A DNA stretch of 64,000 nt from Rhodobacter sp. GTDB taxonomy: Bacteria > Pseudomonadota > Alphaproteobacteria > Rhodobacterales > Rhodobacteraceae. The notes under the pieces were generated by a model. That model worked only from the letters and a program-made list of their open reading frames with translations. It was not told the origin of the DNA and did no database searches. The position numbers and the translations under genes are program-made. The stretch is taken from NCBI GenBank assembly GCA_020250175.1, contig JADCEN010000016.1, positions 57,472 through 121,471 of the forward strand, written 5' to 3'. This document shows, one piece after another, positions 48,664 to 56,052 of this stretch; the first letter of the stretch is position 1; each line of letters starts with the position of its first letter.

Positions 48664-49013
48664 TGGACAGACCGGCATCTGACGCATCCGAAGGCGCTTC
48701 GGCGCATCTGGCGGTCGGCAAGGCCACCTCATTTCTCAAGCTGCTGGCGCACGAGGGGCGGCTTGAGATCCTGTGCCTGCTTGTGGACGGCGGACGTACC
48801 GTGGGCCAGATCGGAACCAGCCTTGGCCTGGCACAGTCGGCTGTCTCGCAGCAGCTGATGCGTCTCCGGGCCGAGGGCCTTGTGGTGGCGAACCGGGAAG
48901 GCAGAAGCATCCGCTATGTTCTGGGCCGACCGGAAACGGTGATCGTGATCCGCGCGCTGCAACAGGCGTTCTGCCCTCCGGGCAATCCGGTGCAGCTTTC
49001 TGAAACCGGCTGA
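48660..49013 (+). CDS. ArsR-family repressor, SqrR/BigR-like persulfide sensor
   Basis: 117-residue winged-helix protein. Cysteines at 39 (LEILCLLVDGG) and 105 (QQAFCPPG) are 66 residues apart, the same spacing as C41 and C107 of Rhodobacter capsulatus SqrR, which form a tetrasulfide link on exposure to persulfide. The recognition helix is QSAVSQQLMRLRAEG. No metal-binding CxC of the classical ArsR kind is present. The start overlaps the RND stop, so it is the last gene of the operon and probably autoregulates it. Confidence 0.85.
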   Translation: MMDRPASDASEGASAHLAVGKATSFLKLLAHEGRLEILCLLVDGGRTVGQIGTSLGLAQSAVSQQLMRLRAEGLVVANREGRSIRYVLGRPETVIVIRALQQAFCPPGNPVQLSETG

Positions 49014-49428
49014 TACCCCTTTTCAGGCATTGGGGGCGGGCGGGACGCTGGCGTGAGGCCTGGTCCCGTCGATACCGGCCAATCCGCCGATAGCATTGGC
49101 AGACTGCCACAGCCTGCCGGACCGGACGGGGCCCCGACGTTCCGGAACTGTCGGGCGGCGAACGGGGATCGGCCCCCGAACAGAGGTGTTGCGCCCTGAA
49201 CGCAAACGGCAAACCGGCCCTGTGCGGTGCCTTTCACGCGGTGTTGTTTCAGCCGCACCGCACGCCGCGCAAGAAAACCCGCGCCCCGAAGCCGCAAGGC
49301 GCAGGAGCGCCCCAGACCAGGGTGACGGGCAATCGGGGCGATCGCTCTTGGCTTGGCACATGTCTTTGCGCGCGGCGGAAATGCAGCGGCAGCATCACAG
49401 CCTTGTATGCGGTCAACGGCCCTTCGGC
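49014..49428. other. Intergenic, no recognisable gene
   Basis: 415 bp between the SqrR-like gene and the convergent hemC end. GC-rich with several short open frames but no ribosome-binding sites or known motifs. I saw no clear repeat or tRNA. Confidence 0.35.
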
Positions 49429-50376
49429 CTACCCGACATGGCTGAAAAAGCGCTTTGGCGCGCGGTCCAGCAACTGCTGCGCCAGGGTCTGCCCCAGATC
49501 AGCCGCATCCGTGGCCGCGCCACGCAGCTCGCCCGAGATAGCCTCGCTGCCATCGGGGCGCAGGATTTCGCCGCGCAGATGCACCACGCCGCCCTCCAGA
49601 ACCGCCAGCCCGGCAATCGGCGTTTCGCAGGACCCGTCCAGGCGGCGCAGAAAGGCGCGCTCCGCCGCCAGCCTGATGCCGGTCGGGCCATGATGGATCG
49701 CCGCCAGCAACCCCGCCACCCGGCTGTCCGACATCCGCCGCTCCACCCCGATGGTGCCCTGCGCCACCGCAGGCAGCATCTCGTCCACCTCGATCGGCCC
49801 GCGCGCGACATGCGCCATGCCCAGCCGGTTCAGGCCCGCCATGGCAAGGAACGTGGCCTGAGCAACCCCGTCTTCCAGCTTGCGCAGCCGTGTCTGCACA
49901 TTGCCCCGGAACTCCACCAGGCGCAGATCGGGCCGCCGCAACGCAAGCTGCGCCCGCCGCCGCAGGCTGGATGAGCCGACCACAGCCCCGGCCGGCAGGT
50001 CGGCCAGCCGCGCGGCACCCGGCGAAACAAAGGCGTCGCGCACATCTTCACGGGGCAGACAGCAGTCAAGCACCAGCCCCTCGGGCTGCACCGTCGGCAT
50101 GTCCTTCATCGAATGCACCGCGATGTCGATGCCGCCGTCCAGCAGCGCCTCTTCGATCTCGCGGGTGAACAGGCCCTTGCCACCGATCTCTTTCAGCGCC
50201 TTGTCCAGGATCTGGTCCCCCGTGACCTTGATCACGACAATGGCAAAGGCCGCCTCCGGCAGGTCAAACGCCGCCATCAGACTTCGCCGCACCTCCTGCG
50301 CCTGCCACAGGGCAAGCGGCGAGCCGCGGGTTCCGATCTTCAGGGGCTGGGCAGGGCTGGGCAGGGTCTGTGTCAT
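49429..50376 (-). CDS. hemC: Hydroxymethylbilane synthase (porphobilinogen deaminase)
   Basis: Joins four porphobilinogen units in tetrapyrrole synthesis. 315 residues with [17 protein letters not shown] at the start, the HSMKDMPT block, SSLRRRAQL, and the dipyrromethane-binding Cys in [12 protein letters not shown]. It is divergent from hemE with 94 bp between the starts, a conserved arrangement in this group. Confidence 0.95.
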   Translation of the reverse strand: MTQTLPSPAQPLKIGTRGSPLALWQAQEVRRSLMAAFDLPEAAFAIVVIKVTGDQILDKALKEIGGKGLFTREIEEALLDGGIDIAVHSMKDMPTVQPEGLVLDCCLPREDVRDAFVSPGAARLADLPAGAVVGSSSLRRRAQLALRRPDLRLVEFRGNVQTRLRKLEDGVAQATFLAMAGLNRLGMAHVARGPIEVDEMLPAVAQGTIGVERRMSDSRVAGLLAAIHHGPTGIRLAAERAFLRRLDGSCETPIAGLAVLEGGVVHLRGEILRPDGSEAISGELRGAATDAADLGQTLAQQLLDRAPKRFFSHVG

Positions 50377-50470
50377 GGCTCAAGGCTTACCGATGTCAAC
50401 CGGGGCTGACAACTCGGTATTGACAAGGCTGCGGTGCCAGTGGACCCATCGCCAAAATCCGGAGACCGAG

Positions 50471-51502
50471 ATGACCGAAAAGACCATCCTGCGCGCGCTT
50501 AAGGGCGAAATCCTTCCGACACCGCCGATCTGGATGATGCGTCAGGCGGGCCGCTACCTGCCCGAATACCGGGCCACCCGCGCGCAGGCGGGCGATTTTC
50601 TGACCTTGTGCTACACGCCCGATCTGGCGGCGGAAGTCACGTTGCAGCCGATCCGCCGCTTTGGCTTTGACGCGGCCATCCTCTTTGCCGATATCCTGCT
50701 GTTGCCGCAGGCGCTGGGGGCGGACCTTTGGTTCACAACCGGCGAAGGGCCGCGTCTTTCGACAATCGCCACCACGCAGGATGTGGACGGGCTGAAACCG
50801 GTCGATGCCATCCACGAAACACTGGCACCCGTCTATGAAACGGTGCGCATTCTGGCGCGCGAACTGCCGGCGGAAACAACGCTGATCGGCTTTGCAGGTG
50901 CGCCCTGGACGGTGGCCACCTATATGATCGCCGGGCGCGGCACCCCCGATCAGGCCCCGGCCCATGCGCTGAAGGCGGCGGACAGGGCGGCGTTTCAGGC
51001 GCTGATCGACCGTATCACCGACGGCACCATCGAGTATCTCTCGATGCAGGTGCAGGCCGGGGCCGAGGTGGTGAAGCTGTTCGACAGTTGGGCAGGATCG
51101 CTCAGGGGCCAGGATTTTCAGGATTTCGCCGTCGAGCCCGCCCGCCGGATCATCGCCGCACTGAAGGCCCGCCACCCGGGCCTGCCGGTGATCGCCTTTC
51201 CGCGCGAAGCCGGGGCGGGCTATATCGGCTTTGCAAAGGCGACAGGGGCCGATTGCGTGGCGCTGGACAATTCCGTCACCCCCGAATGGGGGGCGGCAAA
51301 TGTCCAGAAAGACGGCTGCGTGCAGGGCAACCTTGATCCGGCGCATATGATCACCGGCGGCGCGGCGCTGGACGGGGCTGTGCGCCATGTCCTGCACGCC
51401 TTTTCGAAGGGGCCGCATATCTTCAACCTTGGGCATGGCATCACCCCCGATGCCGACCCGGAAAACGTGGCCCGGATGATTGCCGTGGTCCGGGGCGGCT
51501 GA
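50471..51502 (+). CDS. hemE: Uroporphyrinogen decarboxylase
   Basis: Decarboxylates uroporphyrinogen III to coproporphyrinogen III. 343 residues with [16 protein letters not shown] near the N-terminus, [27 protein letters not shown] and the C-terminal [29 protein letters not shown] precedes ATG at 50471, and a TTGACA at 50420-50425 may be its -35. Confidence 0.95.
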   Translation: MTEKTILRALKGEILPTPPIWMMRQAGRYLPEYRATRAQAGDFLTLCYTPDLAAEVTLQPIRRFGFDAAILFADILLLPQALGADLWFTTGEGPRLSTIATTQDVDGLKPVDAIHETLAPVYETVRILARELPAETTLIGFAGAPWTVATYMIAGRGTPDQAPAHALKAADRAAFQALIDRITDGTIEYLSMQVQAGAEVVKLFDSWAGSLRGQDFQDFAVEPARRIIAALKARHPGLPVIAFPREAGAGYIGFAKATGADCVALDNSVTPEWGAANVQKDGCVQGNLDPAHMITGGAALDGAVRHVLHAFSKGPHIFNLGHGITPDADPENVARMIAVVRGG

Positions 51503-52059
51503 CCTGCCCCCCTGTTCCTGCGGCGGCGCAGCTTTGCCACCCCCGTCCCGCGCGGAATTCAACAGCCGCGCCTTGCGGGGAACAAGCCGGTCATGCACCC
51601 GATGCCCGTCCTGCGCAGGATTACGGTCGCGACCTTTGCCTGACGCTGGCCCTTGCCGCGCGCCGTAAAGACGCAATCCCGGCACCCGGACCGGCGCAGG
51701 CCTGCCGATGCCGGGACTGGCGCGCGCCCCCGCCTGCGGGCGCGCATCGCCGGACTGTCCCATCCCCTTCCTGACATCCTGCGGAAAGCTGCCCGCTGCC
51801 CCGCGCCGCAGCGCCCGAACCGTCCACCGGTCCAGGCCCGGCGCAGGGGCGATGCCCGGCCCGTTGTGATGCCCGGCCAGCCGGAAGCGGGCGCAGCCAA
51901 GACTCTCAGCCTGCTGCGCCAGCGCAGGCCGTGCAGCGCAGCGCTGTCGCCGTGGCCCCGCCATCCGGCACCGGGGACCGATCAGCGGATCAGTGTGCGG
52001 CCCCCGAAAGGCCTGCCCCGGCACGGGGACGGGCGCGGCCAGACCTTGCGGCGCGGCGC
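51503..52059. other. Intergenic, no recognisable gene
   Basis: 557 bp of very GC-rich sequence between hemE and the convergent SDR gene. Several frames stay open simply because of base composition. None has a start with a good ribosome-binding site or a recognisable product. It may be decayed coding DNA. Confidence 0.35.
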
Positions 52060-52902
52060 TTATGTCTTGCGACTGAACTCTGCAAAGGCCTGGGCATAGT
52101 CGGGGTGCCAGCGCGACAGGGCGGGCCGGTTTTCCACGATATCGCCCGCCGCCCACAGGATGCGGCGTTCATCCAGCGCGCGGGGTACCTCATTGTCAGG
52201 ACAGAGGATATAGAAATCGCCCGCCGCGACCCGGTCGAACAGAAAGGCGACCGTCTGCTCGGGCGTCCAGGCGGCTGCGGGCCTTTCCGTGCGCCCCTGC
52301 GCTGTCAGCGCGGTGAAGACAAAGCCGGGGATCAGCAGATGCGCGGTGATCCGCCCCGGGGCAAGTCCGCGCAACCCATGCGCCAAGGCTTCGGTATAGG
52401 CCTTTACCCCGGCTTTCGACACATTATAGGCCGGATCGCCGGGGGGCGTGGTGATGCCCTGTTTCGATCCGGTATTGATCACAAGGCCGGGGCGGCCGGC
52501 ATCGATCATGCCCGGCACGAAGACCTGCGCGCCATGGATGACCCCCCAAAGATTGACCGCCATCACCCTGTCCCAGGCGGCCTGCGGCCCGAACAGGTCA
52601 CTGCCGGGCTGAATGCCGGCATTGTTCATCAGCAGATCGACCTGTCCGAACCTGTCCAGAACCATCGTGTGCAAACGCTTCAGGTCGTCAAGACAGCCGA
52701 CATCGGCCTCTACCGCCAGTACATCACCCGCGCCCGCACCCCGGATCGCCTGGGCTGCCGCGGCCAGACGGTCTGCACCAAGGTCGGCAAGGGCAACCCG
52801 CATGCCCAGCCCCGCACAATGCAGCGCCGCCGCCCGCCCGATGCCCGAGGCACCGCCCGTGATCACGGCCACGTTTCCGGGACAAAGGACGGGATGGGTC
52901 AT
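52060..52902 (-). CDS. SDR-family oxidoreductase
   Basis: 280-residue short-chain dehydrogenase. It has the cofactor motif TGGASGIGRA, NNAG, the catalytic Ser region (NTGSKQG) and YNVSK (Y-x3-K). An Asp after strand 2 (ALADLG) suggests NAD. The C-terminus is longer than in minimal SDRs. GGAGGA lies before ATG at 52902. It is 82 bp behind bhcD on the same strand, so it may be co-transcribed with the beta-hydroxyaspartate cycle, but no role there is known to me. Confidence 0.87.
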   Translation of the reverse strand: MTHPVLCPGNVAVITGGASGIGRAAALHCAGLGMRVALADLGADRLAAAAQAIRGAGAGDVLAVEADVGCLDDLKRLHTMVLDRFGQVDLLMNNAGIQPGSDLFGPQAAWDRVMAVNLWGVIHGAQVFVPGMIDAGRPGLVINTGSKQGITTPPGDPAYNVSKAGVKAYTEALAHGLRGLAPGRITAHLLIPGFVFTALTAQGRTERPAAAWTPEQTVAFLFDRVAAGDFYILCPDNEVPRALDERRILWAAGDIVENRPALSRWHPDYAQAFAEFSRKT

Positions 52903-52984
52903 GCGGGGTTCCTCCGGGGTGCTGCACGGCAAGGGTCGCGCGATCTGCCGCCAGAGGCAAGCCGGAACCGCCTGCGGCCGACAG

Positions 52985-53947
52985 CTACAGCGCGACCGAA
53001 AGCGCCGTTCCCACCTCCTGCGCCCGCCGCAGTGCAACGGCGGCCACCGCAAGGTCCTGCAGACCCATTCCGGTGCCGTCATACAGGGTGATCTCGCTGT
53101 CCGACCTGCGGCCCGGATGCCTGCCGGTCAGCACATCGCCCAGCGGCACAATGGACGACGCCGCGACAAGACCCGCCGCCACCGCATGCTGCGCTTCGCC
53201 AATGCTGACCGATTGCGCAGGCTCATCCGTGAACAGCGCCGCCCGCGCCAGCAGGGTCGGCTCCACCTCTTGCTTGCCGATGGTGTCGGTGCCCATGCAG
53301 GACAGATGCGTGCCCGGCCGCACCTGTGCATCCCGCAGGCTGAAGCGGTCAGAAGAGGTGATGGTTATGATCACATCGGCCTCGGCCCCCAGCCGGTCCA
53401 GGCTGACCGCCTCAAATGCCAGGCCCAGCTCTGCGGCCACTGCCCCCAGCCGGGCCAGTTTTTCCGGCGACCGGTTCCAGGCAACCACCCGCCCAAACGC
53501 CCGCACCCGCGCCGCCGCCCGCAGCTGGAACTGCGCCTGATGGCCCGCGCCAAGGATGCCCAGCACCCGCGCCTCCTGCCGCGCGAGCCGATCAATGGAC
53601 AGGGCCGAAGCCGCTGCCGTGCGCAGCGCCGTCAGCAGGTTGCCCCCGACCATCGCGATGGGACGCCCCGTTTCGGGATCAAAGAGATAGACGGTGGATT
53701 GGTGGTTGGTGATCCCGCGCGCCGCATTGCCCGGAAAATACCCGCCCGCCTTCACCCCCAACTGCCCGCCCGCTGCATCCAGCCCGGATTTGAAGCCGTA
53801 CTGCCGCCCCCCGCCCAGCGCCTCGCGCACCACGGGAAAATTGCGCGCCTCGCCCCGCGCCATCGCGGCAAAGCAGGCTTCCATGGCAGCGAAGGCATCG
53901 GCTGGCGAAACCAGCCCGGCAATCAGCACTTCTGGAACGATATACAT
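52985..53947 (-). CDS. bhcD: Iminosuccinate reductase BhcD (ornithine cyclodeaminase superfamily)
   Basis: Last step of the beta-hydroxyaspartate cycle: reduces iminosuccinate to L-aspartate with NAD(P)H. 320 residues with the superfamily Rossmann motif GILGAGHQAQFQL, GGNLLTALRTAAASAL and the C-terminal LYDGTGMGLQDLAVA. The family also holds ornithine cyclodeaminase and ketimine reductases; the assignment rests on the bhcABC genes upstream. ATG at 53947 has GGGGACC upstream; a TTG at 53953 is also in frame. A cassette of about 2 kb separates it from bhcC, so its transcription from the bhcA promoter is in question. Confidence 0.82.
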   Translation of the reverse strand: MYIVPEVLIAGLVSPADAFAAMEACFAAMARGEARNFPVVREALGGGRQYGFKSGLDAAGGQLGVKAGGYFPGNAARGITNHQSTVYLFDPETGRPIAMVGGNLLTALRTAAASALSIDRLARQEARVLGILGAGHQAQFQLRAAARVRAFGRVVAWNRSPEKLARLGAVAAELGLAFEAVSLDRLGAEADVIITITSSDRFSLRDAQVRPGTHLSCMGTDTIGKQEVEPTLLARAALFTDEPAQSVSIGEAQHAVAAGLVAASSIVPLGDVLTGRHPGRRSDSEITLYDGTGMGLQDLAVAAVALRRAQEVGTALSVAL

Positions 53948-54005
53948 CGGCAAAGGTCCCCAAGACGGGCCGAAGCCCTGCCATTATCTGTTCAGAAATA
54001 TCCCA

Positions 54006-54027
54006 GGGGGTGAGCCCCGCAGGGGCG
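54006..54027. repeat. GC-rich hairpin pair between bhcD and direct repeat R1
   Basis: GGGG-TGAG-CCCC and GCCCC-GC-AGGGGC give two alternative small hairpins just outside R1. A comparable but stronger hairpin lies outside R2 at 56032-56048. Confidence 0.4.
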
Positions 54028-54030
54028 AGG

Positions 54031-54169
54031 GGGCCATCGCGTTTGGGATTTCGGTCCTCCCAAACGTGAACATACATGGAACGATGGGGCGATTCTGGTC
54101 GCGTTGTACATCGAATTTCACCAGATTTCTTCGCGAACACGGCCTGACAGTTTCAAACGCAATTCCCCT
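54031..54169 (-). repeat. Direct repeat R1, bhcD-side copy (139 bp)
   Basis: Matches R2 (55881-56019) over 139 bp without gaps, with six differences by eye. Read on the minus strand it encodes an N-terminal module beginning FAKKSGEIRC and ending WEDRNPKRDGP. Distantly similar to R3 and R4 (shared TGTCAGGCCG, TCTGGTGA and GAAATCC blocks in the same order). No transposase or tRNA is linked to it. Confidence 0.85.
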
Positions 54170-54434
54170 GCAGCGGGCGGTAGGGCTCTTCCTTGTGAAG
54201 GTCATTGTGGCTGTGCCATCCGCCAAGAGCGCGGAAGTTTGATCGCTGGATGCCTTTTGCGTTTCTGTCGCGTTCGGAATAAATCGCCGATATCAACCCT
54301 GAGTGGAAGACCTCAGTGTTCGTTTCGGGGAGCTGCAGAGAAAAAATCTGTGTAGGAAAGTAATGGTTCTCGGTCAAATCCACTTGGGGTGCAACAGCGA
54401 CCCCGTCGCCATCTACAGGGGTTGTCTCGTTCAT
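54153..54434 (-). pseudogene. Truncated gene resembling 2OG-Fe(II) oxygenases, cut by repeat R1
   Basis: 93 codons from ATG 54434, which has AGAGGA 8 nt upstream. The segment YFPTQIFSLQLPETN ... GWHSHNDL resembles the N-terminus of the TIGR02466-type putative 2OG-Fe(II) oxygenases (about 200 residues), including the G-W-x-S-x-x-D-L motif. After about residue 88 the frame runs into repeat R1, so the catalytic HxD...H part is missing. It starts 13 bp after the TPM-DUF4344 gene, so the two were probably one operon before truncation. Confidence 0.55.
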
Positions 54435-54447
54435 GCTTACGTTCCTC

Positions 54448-55686
54448 TTACTTGGGTGGAAGGGCGGAAAGGGTTTCAGCCTGCTTGATGAATCGCGATA
54501 CATAGTCGTCACACAACAGAATGCGGCGTTCAGACCGGCTCCAGGAAGCTCCTCGATCGCAGTGGTCGAAGTGCAGTGTAATCGGTTCGGGCCAATCAAA
54601 GCGCCGAAGGTCAGTGGCGACAATCTCTAGGATGCCAGTGGCTTGCATGGCCTCTGCAAGGGGACCCTCACCATAAATCACTTCGACCTTCTCCGAAGGA
54701 TCGCCGTCAGGGCGCATGTGGGAGGCAAGAACAGCAGACCACCCTTCGATTTGGTCGGGTGCAGTGTCGGAGCAGTCAGAAAGATCACTCTCCGAAAAGC
54801 CCAACCAAGCGATATCTAGCGTCCACTTTGCCGGGTCTGCGCCATAAAACAGGCATGCAACCTGATAGGCGCGCCGGATGTCAAGTTCATGCTCTCCCTT
54901 GAAGTCGTAGTTCGCGGGATTGACTTCGGAGTCCTCGTAAAGCCATGACCTGACTCGATCACTAACGATTTGCGCAGCCCTGTCGGTTTGCTGCTGAGTG
55001 ATCCAGACAGTTGCAAATGAGTCTGCCATGACCTCTTCGTTGGCAAGAACCGGAAGGTCAAACTCCCTGATGAGCGCATGCCCAGCCTCATGGTACAACA
55101 CATGAGCAACAACATTTATTGCGAACAGTGGGATAGTTGCGTCGAGTCCAGTGTCTAAGTCTTCCGTTAAAACACTTTTCGGATCAGAGCCATTGTATGG
55201 GTCAAGAACTCTGGTTCTGATCATTGAAGAACCATCCATGAGAGCCTGAGCATAGTCTCCACGCTTAATTGGCGCTACAAAAGAGTCCGACATCGCGTTC
55301 TTTATTTCGTCACCCCATTGCTCCTTGATTTGCGGGCTTACCTCATAACTCAACATGCGCTCTTTCAAATCAAGGACAAATATGATCGCCTTTTCCTGAT
55401 CTGGATTTTCCTGCCGCCAGGACTGATAGATTCTGTCACCATAGTCGAAAAATCCTAATTCCTTATTTGCTGGGTCATTCCTAAAATCTTTCTCGATCAG
55501 AAACAGGATAACGAAGCCGGTTTCGTCGCGAATGGCATCTAGATGATCTACCAACTGATCTACCTCATCTTCAGAAAGAACACCGGCGCGGTCTTCAATT
55601 CTTGAACTGGCAAACAAGGAATCAGCTTGACCGATGCTCGGGAGACCGAGCAGTAGTATGAAGCAAGTGGCGAGTAACCTTAACAT
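54448..55686 (-). CDS. Secreted TPM-domain / DUF4344 putative metallopeptidase fusion
   Basis: 412-residue exported protein. Signal peptide LRLLATCFILLLGLPSIGQA, then a TPM (Psb32/MOLO-1-like) domain of about 130 residues (VEDRAGVLSE-like start IEDRAGVLSEDEVDQLVDHL, AIIFVLDLKERMLSYEVSPQI). The second half has the zinc motif HEAGHAL plus EEVMADSFATVW and two or three cysteine pairs, as in DUF4344 putative metallopeptidases. I know of no characterised protein with this fusion. The gene is AT-richer than its surroundings (hand counts of 35-55% GC per line against about 65% outside), so it was probably acquired. GTG at 55707 is an alternative start. Confidence 0.75.
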   Translation of the reverse strand: MLRLLATCFILLLGLPSIGQADSLFASSRIEDRAGVLSEDEVDQLVDHLDAIRDETGFVILFLIEKDFRNDPANKELGFFDYGDRIYQSWRQENPDQEKAIIFVLDLKERMLSYEVSPQIKEQWGDEIKNAMSDSFVAPIKRGDYAQALMDGSSMIRTRVLDPYNGSDPKSVLTEDLDTGLDATIPLFAINVVAHVLYHEAGHALIREFDLPVLANEEVMADSFATVWITQQQTDRAAQIVSDRVRSWLYEDSEVNPANYDFKGEHELDIRRAYQVACLFYGADPAKWTLDIAWLGFSESDLSDCSDTAPDQIEGWSAVLASHMRPDGDPSEKVEVIYGEGPLAEAMQATGILEIVATDLRRFDWPEPITLHFDHCDRGASWSRSERRILLCDDYVSRFIKQAETLSALPPK

Positions 55687-55705
55687 GGGGGATATTCTTT
55701 GAAGC

Positions 55706-55744
55706 ACTGGCCCAAAAAAAGGCCAGTACTAACTACACTAACTA
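55706..55744. repeat. Hairpin and octamer direct repeats upstream of the TPM gene
   Basis: ACTGGCC (55706-55712) and GGCCAGT (55721-55727) form a perfect 7-bp stem around an A-rich 8-nt loop. It is followed by ACTAACTA twice (55728-55735 and 55737-55744, 9-bp period). The block lies between the acidic ORF stop and the TPM gene start. Confidence 0.6.
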
Positions 55745-55990
55745 GATATAGACACCTTCATCGCCTTCATCCCCATCAGTGGGATTGGTGGTCTCGTTAC
55801 CCTCGTCATTCTCGTCGTTTTCATCCTGCTCATCACTTTCATCACCTTCGTTGTTCTCGTTGTTCTCGTCGTGCTCGTCAGGGCCATCGCGTTTGGGATT
55901 TCGGTCCTCCCAAACGTGAACATACATGGAACGATGGGGCGATTCTGGTGGTATTGTACATCGAATTTCACCAGATTTCTTCACGAACAC
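55742..55990 (-). CDS. Small acidic ORF starting inside repeat R2
   Basis: 82 codons from GTG 55990. The first 37 residues are the repeat-encoded module (FVKKSGEIRC ... NPKRDGP). The rest is an Asp/Glu/Asn/Gly-rich tail of about 44 residues built from degenerate DEND/NEN-like steps, ending GDEGVYI. No ribosome-binding site stands out. It may be an accidental fusion of repeat DNA with low-complexity sequence, or a real acidic peptide. Confidence 0.3.
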   Translation of the reverse strand: MFVKKSGEIRCTIPPESPHRSMYVHVWEDRNPKRDGPDEHDENNENNEGDESDEQDENDENDEGNETTNPTDGDEGDEGVYI

Positions 55991-56019
55991 GGCCTGACAG
56001 TTTCAAACGCGATTTCCCT
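55881..56019 (-). repeat. Direct repeat R2, bhcC-side copy (139 bp)
   Basis: Partner of R1 in the same orientation, about 96% identical. The two copies bracket a 1.7-kb AT-richer cassette. Recombination between them would delete the cassette and leave one copy between bhcC and bhcD. Confidence 0.85.
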
Positions 56020-56031
56020 ACGCAGGGGCGA

Positions 56032-56048
56032 GGGGGGCAGCGCCCCCC
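56032..56048 (-). terminator. Strong GC hairpin directly after bhcC
   Basis: GGGGGGC / GCCCCCC with a 3-nt loop, four bases past the bhcC stop. It could stop or slow transcription of the bhc operon before the cassette. No T-run follows. Confidence 0.5.
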
Positions 56049-56052
56049 TGCC

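Noticed and set aside
51503..52059. Possible hypothetical gene in the hemE-SDR gap
   Set aside because: Open frames on both strands lack ribosome-binding sites and recognisable products; they fit GC-rich noncoding or decayed DNA.
54031..56019. Cassette considered as an insertion sequence or composite transposon
   Set aside because: No transposase or part of one is readable. The flanking repeats are direct, lack terminal inverted repeats, and I see no short target duplication.
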